From: Planctomycetota bacterium
GTDB taxonomy: Bacteria; Planctomycetota; GCA-2746535
Reading direction: 5' to 3'
Length of the DNA: 64,000 nucleotides
NCBI GenBank assembly: GCA_002746535.1
Contig: NVWA01000001.1
Location: 248,001-312,000 of the forward strand
Shown here: one piece after another, positions 25,829-34,976 of the stretch
Layout of the letters: each line of letters begins with the position of its first letter
How positions within the stretch are numbered: position 1 is the stretch's first letter
Translations under genes and position numbers: made by a program
The notes under the pieces: generated by a model
Told to the model about the DNA's origin: nothing
What the model saw: only the letters and a program-made list of their open reading frames with translations
Databases searched by the model: none

Positions 25829-28594
25829 TTATTCTTGAGTCTCGTTATTGTCATCTTCACCTAAATTATCAATTATATCAGATCCATCATTGTCTTCACC
25901 TTTTGGTCCTAGATCATCAGTATCAATAAATGGATTTTCATCATCAGAAAGCGTATTGTCATTAGATTCTTCTGAAGTGTTTTCAATTATGTCAGAAGTA
26001 TTTTCGATTATATCCGAAGGTATCTCAATTGAAGCGTGTGTTTCGTCTAAACTTTGTTGCGTTTCACGGATTTCATCTTCTTCCAATTCAGCTATGAATG
26101 CACCAGCAACAACTCGTTCGCCTTTCATCATTTTTTGGATAATGACACCGCGGGCACTTCTGCCACAAATTCTAATAGATTCAACTTTTACTCTTACTGT
26201 TTTACTATTGGATGTCATTACAAGAATGTCACCCGATAAATAAACCGGTAAAGCTAAAACACATTTACCCGTTACGTCTTCCGATATTTTGCAATAAACA
26301 ACGCCACTACCTGTTCTTGTACCTTTTACAGAAAATTCTTTGGCCGGTGTTAATTTGCCGTAACCTTTCTCTGTAATATTCATTACGAATTGATCATCTT
26401 GTACAGTCGAAAAACCCAATAACTCGTCATCACCTTTTAATTTCATAGTTCTGACACCCATGGCACTTCGATTTTCACTCTCTCTGATTTTACTGATATT
26501 AAATCTAAGAGCATTTCCATTTTTCGTAAACATCATCAAGTCAGCTTCTGAATGCGCCATTTTTACTGATAAAACATCAATATTTAAATCTTTACATGGA
26601 TATATTTTATAAGCTCGTTTTCTAAATCTTTCAAACCATGGTAGTTTAAGTCTTTTAATGAGTCCAGCTTTACTAAGAATCATAATGTTTCGTTTATCAT
26701 CGAATTCATTGATTGATAAACATGCGATGACACTCTCACCCTCTTCTAAACCGCCATCAATTAGTGGATTTAAAAGTCCATGAACATTTAAAGGTTTGTT
26801 TTGCTTGTTTGTTAACGGAATTTTATAAGCCATTAACCAAAAACAATTTCCTTTATTAGTAAAAATTAAAAGTGTCTCACGAGTATTCGAACGAACGATA
26901 AATTTCGTAAAAACCCCATCTTGAGTGTTAGCTCCGAAAGAACCTTGTCCACCTCGTTTTTGAGTTTTATAATCTGAAATTCTATTTGCTTTAATTTTGT
27001 CATCTGATGTAAAGAGTAAGACGATTTCTTCTTCAACAATTAAGTCGAGTATATCTGTATCACTAAAGCCTCCAACCATCTTAGTTCGACGTGGAATATT
27101 GTATTTATCTTTGATGGCAAGAGCCATATCTTTTATTTTTTGATTGATTCTTGCGCTGTCTGCAAGGAAGCTTTTTAAATCTGAAATCTTAGTTTGAAGT
27201 TCATTAATTTCATCTTGAACCTTACGACCTTGTAATTTGGAAATATTTCCCAATCTCATGGCTAAAATTGAATCCGCCTGTTTTTCAGATAGCTTAAATT
27301 CGTCCATTAATTTTTTTCGAGATTCTTCATCACCAGAACTACCTCTAATAATCTCAATGACACGATCTAGATGGTCATGTACAATTTTTAGCCCCTCACG
27401 GATGTGTAATGTCGCCTCAGCTTGATTTAGGTCAAACTGAAGTTCGTTCTTGATGCATTTAATTCTGAACTTTACAAATTCTTCCATGATGCGACGAATC
27501 GACACAACCGTTGGAACGCCATTTATTAACACGGTAAAATTTGCCTTGAAGGTCGTTTCAAGACTTGTGTATTTAAATAATTGAGCAACAACAACTTCAG
27601 CATTTGTTCTGTTGTTTATCTCGATTACTAAACGAACATCTCCAGTTGATTCATCCCAAACATCATTGATGCCTTCAATAGATTTATTGTCACAATGATT
27701 AGCAATTTCTTCGATCAAATTTTTCTTTGATAACTGAAAAGGTATCTCTGTAAATATGATTTTCTTTTCATCTTCTACATGATAAACACCGCGAACTCTT
27801 ACAGGTCTCCCTTGACCAGTTTTGTAAATTTTCATCATGTTTTCTTTATCATATGCTAGGTTGCAGCCAGTAGGGAAATCTGGCGTTAAATTGCCGATTA
27901 AATCATCGTCCGATATATCTTGATTATCAAGATATCGTATCATACAGTCGACAACTTCACCTAAATTATGAGGTAAAATATCAGTTGCAAGACCTACTGC
28001 AATACCACTTAAAGAATTAACTAAGAGAGTTGGTATTACTATAGGAAGCACCAAAGGTTCTTTGTGCATACCATCGTAGGTTCCACCAAATGGTACAACA
28101 TCTTTTTTGATAGCTTCAAAAAAGGATTCTTCTGAGAAATTTGTCATACGACATTCGGTATATCTCATTGCCGCCGCAGACAATCCATCTCTATTGCCCC
28201 AGTTTCCAGAACCTTCTATGTATTTGATATTCATACTAAATGGTTGTGCCATTCTTACCATTGCTGAATAAATAGAAGCGTCACCGTGGGGGTGATATTC
28301 ACCCATAACCTTGCCAACAATTTGGGCTGACTTTTTAGGTTTATCACTGGCTTTGTAATCATTCACATACATTCCGTATAAAATTCGTCTATGTACGGGT
28401 TTTAATCCATCACGAATATCTGGAATAGCTCTATAGCCGATAACTTCATTCGCATAAATTAAAAACTGATCAGACATTCCTTTAGAAAAGTCTAAAGTTT
28501 TTATGAATCCTATATCATCACCAATATCTTCTTCAGGTTGGTTTTCTTCTTTTTCATTGTCATTTTCGTCATCAAAATCATCACCTATTGGCAT
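25829..28594 (-). CDS. gyrA: DNA gyrase/topoisomerase IV subunit A
   Basis: A 921-residue type IIA topoisomerase cutting subunit. The catalytic tyrosine is Y145 in AAMRYTE. A GyrA-box-like QKRGGQG at residues 545-551 supports gyrase rather than topoisomerase IV. The C-terminal pinwheel blades follow, then a very acidic tail of about 70 residues; the N-terminus is also acidic. In the quinolone region HPHGD is followed by A106 and S110, where E. coli GyrA has Ser83 and Asp87. It lies 11 bases after gyrB. Confidence 0.93.
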   Translation of the reverse strand: MPIGDDFDDENDNEKEENQPEEDIGDDIGFIKTLDFSKGMSDQFLIYANEVIGYRAIPDIRDGLKPVHRRILYGMYVNDYKASDKPKKSAQIVGKVMGEYHPHGDASIYSAMVRMAQPFSMNIKYIEGSGNWGNRDGLSAAAMRYTECRMTNFSEESFFEAIKKDVVPFGGTYDGMHKEPLVLPIVIPTLLVNSLSGIAVGLATDILPHNLGEVVDCMIRYLDNQDISDDDLIGNLTPDFPTGCNLAYDKENMMKIYKTGQGRPVRVRGVYHVEDEKKIIFTEIPFQLSKKNLIEEIANHCDNKSIEGINDVWDESTGDVRLVIEINNRTNAEVVVAQLFKYTSLETTFKANFTVLINGVPTVVSIRRIMEEFVKFRIKCIKNELQFDLNQAEATLHIREGLKIVHDHLDRVIEIIRGSSGDEESRKKLMDEFKLSEKQADSILAMRLGNISKLQGRKVQDEINELQTKISDLKSFLADSARINQKIKDMALAIKDKYNIPRRTKMVGGFSDTDILDLIVEEEIVLLFTSDDKIKANRISDYKTQKRGGQGSFGANTQDGVFTKFIVRSNTRETLLIFTNKGNCFWLMAYKIPLTNKQNKPLNVHGLLNPLIDGGLEEGESVIACLSINEFDDKRNIMILSKAGLIKRLKLPWFERFRKRAYKIYPCKDLNIDVLSVKMAHSEADLMMFTKNGNALRFNISKIRESENRSAMGVRTMKLKGDDELLGFSTVQDDQFVMNITEKGYGKLTPAKEFSVKGTRTGSGVVYCKISEDVTGKCVLALPVYLSGDILVMTSNSKTVRVKVESIRICGRSARGVIIQKMMKGERVVAGAFIAELEEDEIRETQQSLDETHASIEIPSDIIENTSDIIENTSEESNDNTLSDDENPFIDTDDLGPKGEDNDGSDIIDNLGEDDNNETQE

Positions 28595-28605
28595 CTATAA
28601 TTCCT

Positions 28606-30579
28606 TTATAATTGTTCTTGATCAAAAACTAAATTTTTGAATATATAATCTCTACGTCTTGGTGTTTCTTCACCCATTAATGTTTCTAACATTTCATGAG
28701 CATCTGTGGCATCTTCAATAGTAATTAGTTTTAAATTTCTAGTTGAATGAGTAAAAGCCATGGCTTTTAAATCTTCTGGATCAACTTCTCCTAATCCTTT
28801 AAAACGAGTAACATCGCCTTTGAAATTCGGATTCTCTTTCATGAATTGAGATTTGCTTTCTTCGGTGTCTAAATAAATAACTTTTGAATTCTTTCCTTTA
28901 CCAATTCGCAATCGATAAAGAGGCGTTTGTACAATATATAGGTGTCCATCTTCAATAATTTTTCTAGCATATTTAAAGAAAAAGGTCATTAATAAACAAG
29001 CAATGTGAGCCCCGTCAGGGTCAGCATCCGCCATGATACAAACTTTGTGATAACGAAGTTTATCCGTTACAGCCGGATGATGTTCATTTAAAATAATATG
29101 CAAACTTGCAATTAAATCTTTAATTTCTTTATTGTTTAAAAGTTTGTTAAAGGTTTGTTTACTTGAATTAATTGGCTTGCCTCGAAGTGGTAGAATAGCT
29201 TGAGTCCGTCTATCTCTAGCTTCTGCAGCAGATCCACCGGCTGAATCTCCCTCAACGATGAACAATTCGCATTCTTCAGGTTTTTTACTAGTGCAGGCTT
29301 CTAGTTTAATAGTACCTCTGTTGCCAAAGCCACTTTTTTTCTCTCGAATACTGTTTAATTGTTTCGAAATAGCATCTCTGGTTTTTATAGCATCAGCAAT
29401 TTTTTGGCAAATAAGCATTCCGATATCTTTGTTGTCATTAAACCATTTACTAAATACCTTTTGAAACCATTCACCTAATGGATTCCTAATTTCAGGATTA
29501 TTTAATTTGTCTTTTGTTTGACCTAAAAATTCTGGATTGCCGACCTTTACGGATACAATTAAATTCAAACCTTCTTCGATGTCTGATTTTTTGACAGCTT
29601 CACTCACACCCTTCATAAGGTTCTTAGATTCTATGAATCCGCCAACTACTTTTGATAATGAATCTATGGCTGCATTTAAATGTACACCACCATCTTTAGT
29701 ATGAATATTATTGGCATAAGATTGAATATTATGTTCGTAACCTTTGTCATAACAAAAGACAACTTCAGCGGAACAATTTATTTTTAATTCATCTTCTGGA
29801 GTTGTTTCTATCTTAACTAATTCATGAATAGGGGGCTTTTCTCCCAAGAATCTTTGAAGATAATCAACGAGACCGTTCTCACTGTAAAAAGTTTCTTCAA
29901 GCTCTTGACCTTCTCGTTCATCTTTAAAAACGATATAGACATTTGGATTTAGATAAGATAACTCTCTAGTTCTTCTTAAGATGATACTTTGTTGCCATCC
30001 TTCACTGTAATTAACGAAAACTTCGGGGTCTGGCATGAATGATATTTCAGTACCTGTAGACTCATATTCAAATGGTTCACCTCTTACATCATCTTGTCGA
30101 ACACCTTGTCTGTACTCTTGGCAAAATCTTTGACCATCTCGATAAACATAGGCCTTTAACCATGATGAAAGGGCGTTCACACAACTAGCACCAACGCCAT
30201 GTAATCCACCGGAGGTTTTATAAGCGCTATTTTCTTCGCCAAATTTACCTCCAGCATGCAAAGATGTAAAAACTAATTCTAGTGCAGAAACACCTTCTTC
30301 TTTATTGATGCCGCAAGGAATTCCACGGCCTTCATCTTTCACGGTTAAGGAATTATCTTGATGAATCGTGACATAAACTTTATCACAGAATTTAGCTTGC
30401 GCTTCATCTAAGGAATTATCAATGATTTCATAATAAAGCTGGTGATAACCTGATTCACCACTATCACCAACATACATTCCGGGTCGAAAACGGACACACT
30501 CCGGAAATTTCATTGCTTTTATACTATCGGCGTCGTAACTATTTGTTATTTCGCCAGTTAGAACATTATCAACTGCCAT
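28606..30579 (-). CDS. gyrB: DNA gyrase/topoisomerase IV subunit B
   Basis: A 657-residue ATPase and TOPRIM subunit. GHKL motifs are EIIDNSLDEA, DEGRGIPCG and TSGGLHGVGASCVNALS; TOPRIM motifs are EGDSAGGSA and MADADPDGAHI. The length is that of GyrB proteins without the large E. coli insertion. Paired with gyrA in one transcript. The GyrA box in the partner favours gyrase, but whether this is the only such pair in the genome cannot be told. Confidence 0.94.
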   Translation of the reverse strand: MAVDNVLTGEITNSYDADSIKAMKFPECVRFRPGMYVGDSGESGYHQLYYEIIDNSLDEAQAKFCDKVYVTIHQDNSLTVKDEGRGIPCGINKEEGVSALELVFTSLHAGGKFGEENSAYKTSGGLHGVGASCVNALSSWLKAYVYRDGQRFCQEYRQGVRQDDVRGEPFEYESTGTEISFMPDPEVFVNYSEGWQQSIILRRTRELSYLNPNVYIVFKDEREGQELEETFYSENGLVDYLQRFLGEKPPIHELVKIETTPEDELKINCSAEVVFCYDKGYEHNIQSYANNIHTKDGGVHLNAAIDSLSKVVGGFIESKNLMKGVSEAVKKSDIEEGLNLIVSVKVGNPEFLGQTKDKLNNPEIRNPLGEWFQKVFSKWFNDNKDIGMLICQKIADAIKTRDAISKQLNSIREKKSGFGNRGTIKLEACTSKKPEECELFIVEGDSAGGSAAEARDRRTQAILPLRGKPINSSKQTFNKLLNNKEIKDLIASLHIILNEHHPAVTDKLRYHKVCIMADADPDGAHIACLLMTFFFKYARKIIEDGHLYIVQTPLYRLRIGKGKNSKVIYLDTEESKSQFMKENPNFKGDVTRFKGLGEVDPEDLKAMAFTHSTRNLKLITIEDATDAHEMLETLMGEETPRRRDYIFKNLVFDQEQL

Positions 30580-30840
30580 TAGAAATCTCGTAAAATAGGT
30601 TAATTTTTTAGGTCAAAAAAGATCTATACATTATATATAGTGTAATCTGAATAACATTCTATTTTCCCTGCTCAAACACCCAATATCGCTATATGTAGTG
30701 ACTATTTAAAGGCCATACGCGATATAAGCCATAAAAATGTCATATTGAAATTATGGGGCATATTTTGATTATACTAAATGGCAAAAATACCATATTCAGA
30801 CATAAAAAACAAGATTAGACAAGATTATGGTCAACTCAGA

Positions 30841-30864
30841 GGGTGTTTTTAATGAGAAATACCC
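30841..30864. repeat. Hairpin directly after the queC stop
   Basis: GGGTGTTT and AAATACCC pair (one G-T) around an 8-base loop, immediately beyond the minus-strand queC stop. The T-rich tail lies on the plus strand, not on the queC transcript, so it is not a standard terminator for queC. The surrounding spacer (30580-30864) shows no gene or known riboswitch and should hold the gyrB promoter. Confidence 0.35.
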
Positions 30865-31545
30865 TTATTTTTCATTATTAGCACGATTTATGAGTGGATC
30901 CACTAGCTCAGCTTCCTCAAAACCGCGTGCACGAATAGTACAGGCCGGACATTTATGACAAGGTGGGTAAACTCCGTTGTAGCAAGTGTGACTAAATCCC
31001 AAAGCTTCAAAAGCGCCAACTTCCTCGGCTAGCTTGATCGATTGAGCCTTAGAAAGGTGCATTAATGGGGTAATAATCTTGAAATCAGCTTCCATTCCTA
31101 GTGAAATTGAAGCCTCTAAAGCTTTCATCGTATCACTACGGCAATCAGGATATCCAGAATAATCTGTTTCACATACCCCAGTAATCAAATCAAGTATGCC
31201 CTTATTATAAGCAAAGGCTGCCGCGATAGTCAAAAATATTAAGTTTCTTCCGGGCACAAAGGTGTTGGGAAGTCCATTTTTCTGCAAATCATTATTAACT
31301 GGTATCTGGTCAGAGATCAAGCTGTTCCCTCCTAAGGGCGTAAAGCTGTTAATAGGAATGACTGTGTTGCTGACTTGTGCAATCGCAGCAATTTTACGAG
31401 CACAATCTATTTCAATTTGATGGCGTTGCCCATAATCGAATGTTATTGTTTCGATTATCTTATATCTTTTTTTTGCCCAATAAAGGCAAGTTGTCGAATC
31501 TTGACCACCAGATAGCACAATTAAAGCTTTTGAATTTGTTTGCAT
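30865..31545 (-). CDS. queC: 7-cyano-7-deazaguanine synthase QueC
   Basis: Makes preQ0 in queuosine synthesis. The PP-loop SGGQDSTTCLYWA is near the N-terminus, and the zinc site is the C-terminal cysteine cluster in CYNGVYPPCHKCPAC. The SLGMEADFKIITPLMHLSK region is typical. A GTG at 31587 would add 14 residues, but the ATG at 31545 gives 226 residues, close to the E. coli enzyme, and starts right before the PP-loop strand. It stands alone on the minus strand, divergent from lipB. Confidence 0.93.
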   Translation of the reverse strand: MQTNSKALIVLSGGQDSTTCLYWAKKRYKIIETITFDYGQRHQIEIDCARKIAAIAQVSNTVIPINSFTPLGGNSLISDQIPVNNDLQKNGLPNTFVPGRNLIFLTIAAAFAYNKGILDLITGVCETDYSGYPDCRSDTMKALEASISLGMEADFKIITPLMHLSKAQSIKLAEEVGAFEALGFSHTCYNGVYPPCHKCPACTIRARGFEEAELVDPLINRANNEK

Positions 31546-31728
31546 GTCTACAGTATCACCATAAGGATTTATAGAGTAAAAAGGCACGGAATTTTAAATT
31601 AAGAAATGAAAATTTATAGGGAATAGGGCACTTGTATATTCAATTTACTTAAAATTAATTATTACAAAATTAAAATTTTGATTTTTAAAATTATGTTTAG
31701 AATGAAGATTTAATTTTAGGTGATCCAG

Positions 31729-32415
31729 ATGTCGGAAACATTGAAAGTCCATGAGCTAGGCCAAATTGATTATCAGTTGGCTTATGAGTATCAATTACAA
31801 ATGAGATCTGAAATAAAAGAAAATATTTCTAGCCCTTTTCACATAATATTTTGTGAACATGAAAAGGTTTTAACATTAGGCCGAAACTTCAAAGAATCTT
31901 CGATGCCTTATGATGAATCCTATTATATTGACAAAGGTATCCAAATAATAAAAGTAGATCGCGGAGGTGATATAACTTATCATGGGCCAGGTCAATTAAC
32001 GGTGTATTATATTTTTGATCTAAATAAATTAAGCATAGGTAGGGATGTTCATAAGTTTATTAGAGCCCTCGAAGAAATCGTTTTGAAAACCTTAGAGCAT
32101 TTTGAGATAAAAGGATCTAGAAAAAATGATATGACCGGTGTATGGTTTGGCGATAAAAAAATATGTGCCTTAGGCTTAGGTTTTAAACACTGGATTTCAT
32201 ATCATGGAATTGGGTTTAACGTTACTGCAAATCTTGAAGATTATAAAGATATAATCCCATGTGGGTTAAAAGGTAAAGAAGTGGGCAACTTGAATGACTT
32301 GGTTAGTTCTGAAGTAGATCTTAAAATGGTCAAGGAAATATTAATCAATAATACCATAAATATTTTTGGTTTAAAAGAATTTAAAACAGAAGAATTCAAA
32401 AAGGCAAAAGCATGA
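31729..32415 (+). CDS. lipB: Octanoyltransferase LipB
   Basis: Transfers octanoyl groups from acyl carrier protein to lipoyl domains. RGGDITYHGPGQLTVY is the signature motif, KICALGLG contains the catalytic lysine and IPCGL the catalytic cysteine. A GTG at 31720 is in frame, but AGGTGA just upstream of 31729 supports the ATG, giving 228 residues. Its stop overlaps tmk by 4 bases. Confidence 0.94.
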   Translation: MSETLKVHELGQIDYQLAYEYQLQMRSEIKENISSPFHIIFCEHEKVLTLGRNFKESSMPYDESYYIDKGIQIIKVDRGGDITYHGPGQLTVYYIFDLNKLSIGRDVHKFIRALEEIVLKTLEHFEIKGSRKNDMTGVWFGDKKICALGLGFKHWISYHGIGFNVTANLEDYKDIIPCGLKGKEVGNLNDLVSSEVDLKMVKEILINNTINIFGLKEFKTEEFKKAKA

Positions 32416-33020
32416 TGGAAAAGCCTTTTTTTGTTGTAGATGGGATTGACGGATGTGGAAAATCATCCCAATCTATATTACTCGCTAAAGCATTAATAGA
32501 AAAAAATATAGATACGATTCAAGTTAGAGACCCTGGCGGAACTTCTATTTCAGAAGATATACGATCGGTAATTCTGAATCCAAAACACGAACTAATGTCC
32601 TCTAAAACAGAGTTGTATTTATATACAGCATCAAGAGTACAAATGATTGAAGAAATATTAAAACCAGCGCGAAAATTAGGCAAAGTAATTGTCTCAGACC
32701 GCTATATTTCATCAACAATTGCTTATCAGTCTTTTGGTGGTGAAATGCCTTTAGAATTTGTTGAAAATGTAATTGAAAATTCCGTAAATGATTTTATGCC
32801 TACACACACCTTTATCATCGACCTTCCTTTAGAATTAGCTCAAACGCGCTTAGATATTATTTTAGATCGAATGGAGTTAAAGGATATTGATTTTAAAAAA
32901 CGAGTTAGAGAAGGTTTTTTATATCAAGCCAAAAAAGAAAACACCACTTTATTAGATGGGTCTAAATCCATTGAAGAAGTTCATTTAAAAATTATGGAGA
33001 TAGTTAATGAGTCCATTTGA
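32412..33020 (+). CDS. tmk: Thymidylate kinase
   Basis: Phosphorylates dTMP. The P-loop DGIDGCGKSSQS lies near residue 10 and the DRYISSTIAYQ motif follows near residue 97. At 202 residues it is of normal length. It overlaps lipB by 4 bases and holB by 14 bases. The tmk-holB-ricT order is also found, with insertions, in Firmicutes such as Bacillus. Confidence 0.95.
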   Translation: MMEKPFFVVDGIDGCGKSSQSILLAKALIEKNIDTIQVRDPGGTSISEDIRSVILNPKHELMSSKTELYLYTASRVQMIEEILKPARKLGKVIVSDRYISSTIAYQSFGGEMPLEFVENVIENSVNDFMPTHTFIIDLPLELAQTRLDIILDRMELKDIDFKKRVREGFLYQAKKENTTLLDGSKSIEEVHLKIMEIVNESI

Positions 33021-34056
33021 AAACATTATCGGCCATGAAGAAGTAATCAAGCAACTCCGTTTGATGAATGAGAAAAATATCGTTCCTCATGCACTTTTAT
33101 TTTGGGGTGACAATGGAATTGGTAAACTAAAAGTTGCCATCGAATATAGTAAAATTCTATTATTTAATGAAGATTCATCGGAAGATTCCCAAGTACTTGG
33201 AAACAGAGTTGATCATCTTAATCACCCTGATTTTTTTCAATTAAAAAGGGAAGATGGTAAAACTGAAATCTTAACTAGCCAGATTGAAGAACTAAATAAA
33301 AATGCCTATTTAATGGCTGAAAAAGTAAATGGCAAACGAGTATTTATCATTGACGATGCTCATAAAATGAATGAAGCCGCTGCCAATCGATTCTTAAAAA
33401 TGTTGGAAGAACCACCAGAAAATGTCATCTTTATTCTGATCTCATATTCAAAAAATGCACTATTAAAAACGATCTCATCAAGGTGTCAGTCTGTATTTTT
33501 TGCTCCCTTAAAAACGGACGATGTGATGAGTGTTTTAACAACAGTATTGCCTCCTGAAAAAATGAATGATGAAATTATTAATGATGCCTGTTTATTGAGT
33601 ATGGGTAGTCCTGGCAAAGCAATTGAATTAATCAATAAGGGCTTTTCTTCGTTAAAATCGGAACTAGAAAATATGTTTTTTGAAAGTGGAGCTCTTAGAG
33701 CTGTAAGACTAAAAAAATGGATATTAAATTACCTCGAAATGGAATTTGTTGATGCGAATTTCCCTGTGCAGAAGTTACCAATGAATCGTGAGAAAAGTTT
33801 ATTCCTTATTGAAATCCTTTCTGTTTTTTTCAGAGAAATGATCGCAATGAATTCAAATGTCAATCATGAATGTAAGCTGTGGGATATCAAAGGTTTACAA
33901 AGATTAAATATAGATTATAGGCAGCTTTTGCTTATAATGACCTTTTTGGAAAAATGTACGGGGCATATTAAATCCAACGCCAATATTAACTTATTAATTG
34001 ATTATCTTTGTATTCACATCGCACAATCATGGAATCAATTAAATAAAAGTGCCTGA
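33007..34056 (+). CDS. holB: DNA polymerase III delta-prime subunit
   Basis: Clamp-loader subunit of 349 residues. It has the N-terminal AAA+ fold (IGHEEVIKQL, HALLFWGDNGIGK), the sensor region (RVFIIDDAHKMNEAAANRFLKMLEEPP) and the ISSRCQ segment. The P-loop lacks the Thr/Ser after Lys (GIGKLK), as expected for the non-hydrolysing delta-prime. The cysteines that normally form the small zinc module before the HPDF motif are absent. Position between tmk and ricT supports the call over DnaX. Confidence 0.88.
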   Translation: MSPFENIIGHEEVIKQLRLMNEKNIVPHALLFWGDNGIGKLKVAIEYSKILLFNEDSSEDSQVLGNRVDHLNHPDFFQLKREDGKTEILTSQIEELNKNAYLMAEKVNGKRVFIIDDAHKMNEAAANRFLKMLEEPPENVIFILISYSKNALLKTISSRCQSVFFAPLKTDDVMSVLTTVLPPEKMNDEIINDACLLSMGSPGKAIELINKGFSSLKSELENMFFESGALRAVRLKKWILNYLEMEFVDANFPVQKLPMNREKSLFLIEILSVFFREMIAMNSNVNHECKLWDIKGLQRLNIDYRQLLLIMTFLEKCTGHIKSNANINLLIDYLCIHIAQSWNQLNKSA

Positions 34057-34079
34057 TCAATTTAGGAATAAAAAATTAA

Positions 34080-34976
34080 ATGAACGATAAAGCAAATCAA
34101 TCAAAATCATTCGCCAATACGAAAGATAATTCAAAAGTAAAAAAAAATGCAATGGTTGTACCAATACATTTTGGAAAACTAACATTGACGGAATATTTTA
34201 CTACTTACGATAACTCAATTAAAAAAGGTGATAGTCTTCTAATTAAATCTGATAGAGGTTCGGAATTAGGAACCGCTTTATCAAAACCCATTCTTGAATC
34301 TGAGTATAAAGATGAAGTTTTTGGCAGAGTTATTCGTCACTCAAGATTAACCGAAAGATCAAAAGCGGCTGAAATCCCTGATGGGATTGAAAGAGAAATG
34401 AAATTTTTCTGTTCAACTATGTCCAAAGAATTAAATTTAAACTTGAAAATACAAGATGTTGAATATTTATTGGGTGGCGAAAGAGCGATCTTTTATTTTA
34501 CAGCAAATGGACGAGTTGATTTTAGACAGTTAGTAAAAAACCTTGCCTCTAAGTTTCATACCAGAATTGAAATGCGACAAATTGGTTTTCGGGACAACGC
34601 AAAACTCTTTGGCGGCTTTGGTAAATGTGGCCTAGAGCTTTGTTGCACAACTTTCTTAAAGACATACCCCGAAGTTACCATAAAAATGGCTTATTTACAA
34701 AAAGGATCTTCTGAATCAAGCAAGGTTACTGGGCAATGTGGAAAATTATTGTGTTGCTTACAATACGAGAATGATCTATACATTGAATTGAAAAGAAATC
34801 TCCCAAATAGAGGAGAAGTAGTAGAAACTTCAAGCGGTTCTGGTGAGGTTATTAATGTGGATGTCTTAAATCAGAAAATAACATTTGTAAACGATGCTAA
34901 AGAGTACTTTACGGTTGAACCGAAAGAGGTTAAAAAGGTAACTGAAAGTCGTCGAAAAAAAAATGAGCAAAAATAA
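34080..34976 (+). CDS. ricT: PSP1-domain protein, RicT (YaaT) family
   Basis: A 298-residue protein with the PSP1 C-terminal domain and its conserved cysteine groups, KCGLELCC and GQCGKLLCC, plus RIEMRQIGFRDNAKLFGGFG. In Bacillus, RicT acts with RicA and RicF in RNA maturation and development and sits beside holB, as here. No ricA or ricF is seen nearby. The basic N- and C-terminal tails are longer than the core. It overlaps the following regulator gene by 14 bases. Confidence 0.88.
   Translation: MNDKANQSKSFANTKDNSKVKKNAMVVPIHFGKLTLTEYFTTYDNSIKKGDSLLIKSDRGSELGTALSKPILESEYKDEVFGRVIRHSRLTERSKAAEIPDGIEREMKFFCSTMSKELNLNLKIQDVEYLLGGERAIFYFTANGRVDFRQLVKNLASKFHTRIEMRQIGFRDNAKLFGGFGKCGLELCCTTFLKTYPEVTIKMAYLQKGSSESSKVTGQCGKLLCCLQYENDLYIELKRNLPNRGEVVETSSGSGEVINVDVLNQKITFVNDAKEYFTVEPKEVKKVTESRRKKNEQK

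Noticed and set aside
30841-30864. Rho-independent terminator for queC
   Set aside because: The hairpin is real, but on the queC transcript it is not followed by a U run; the T-rich tail is on the other strand. Kept only as a hairpin.
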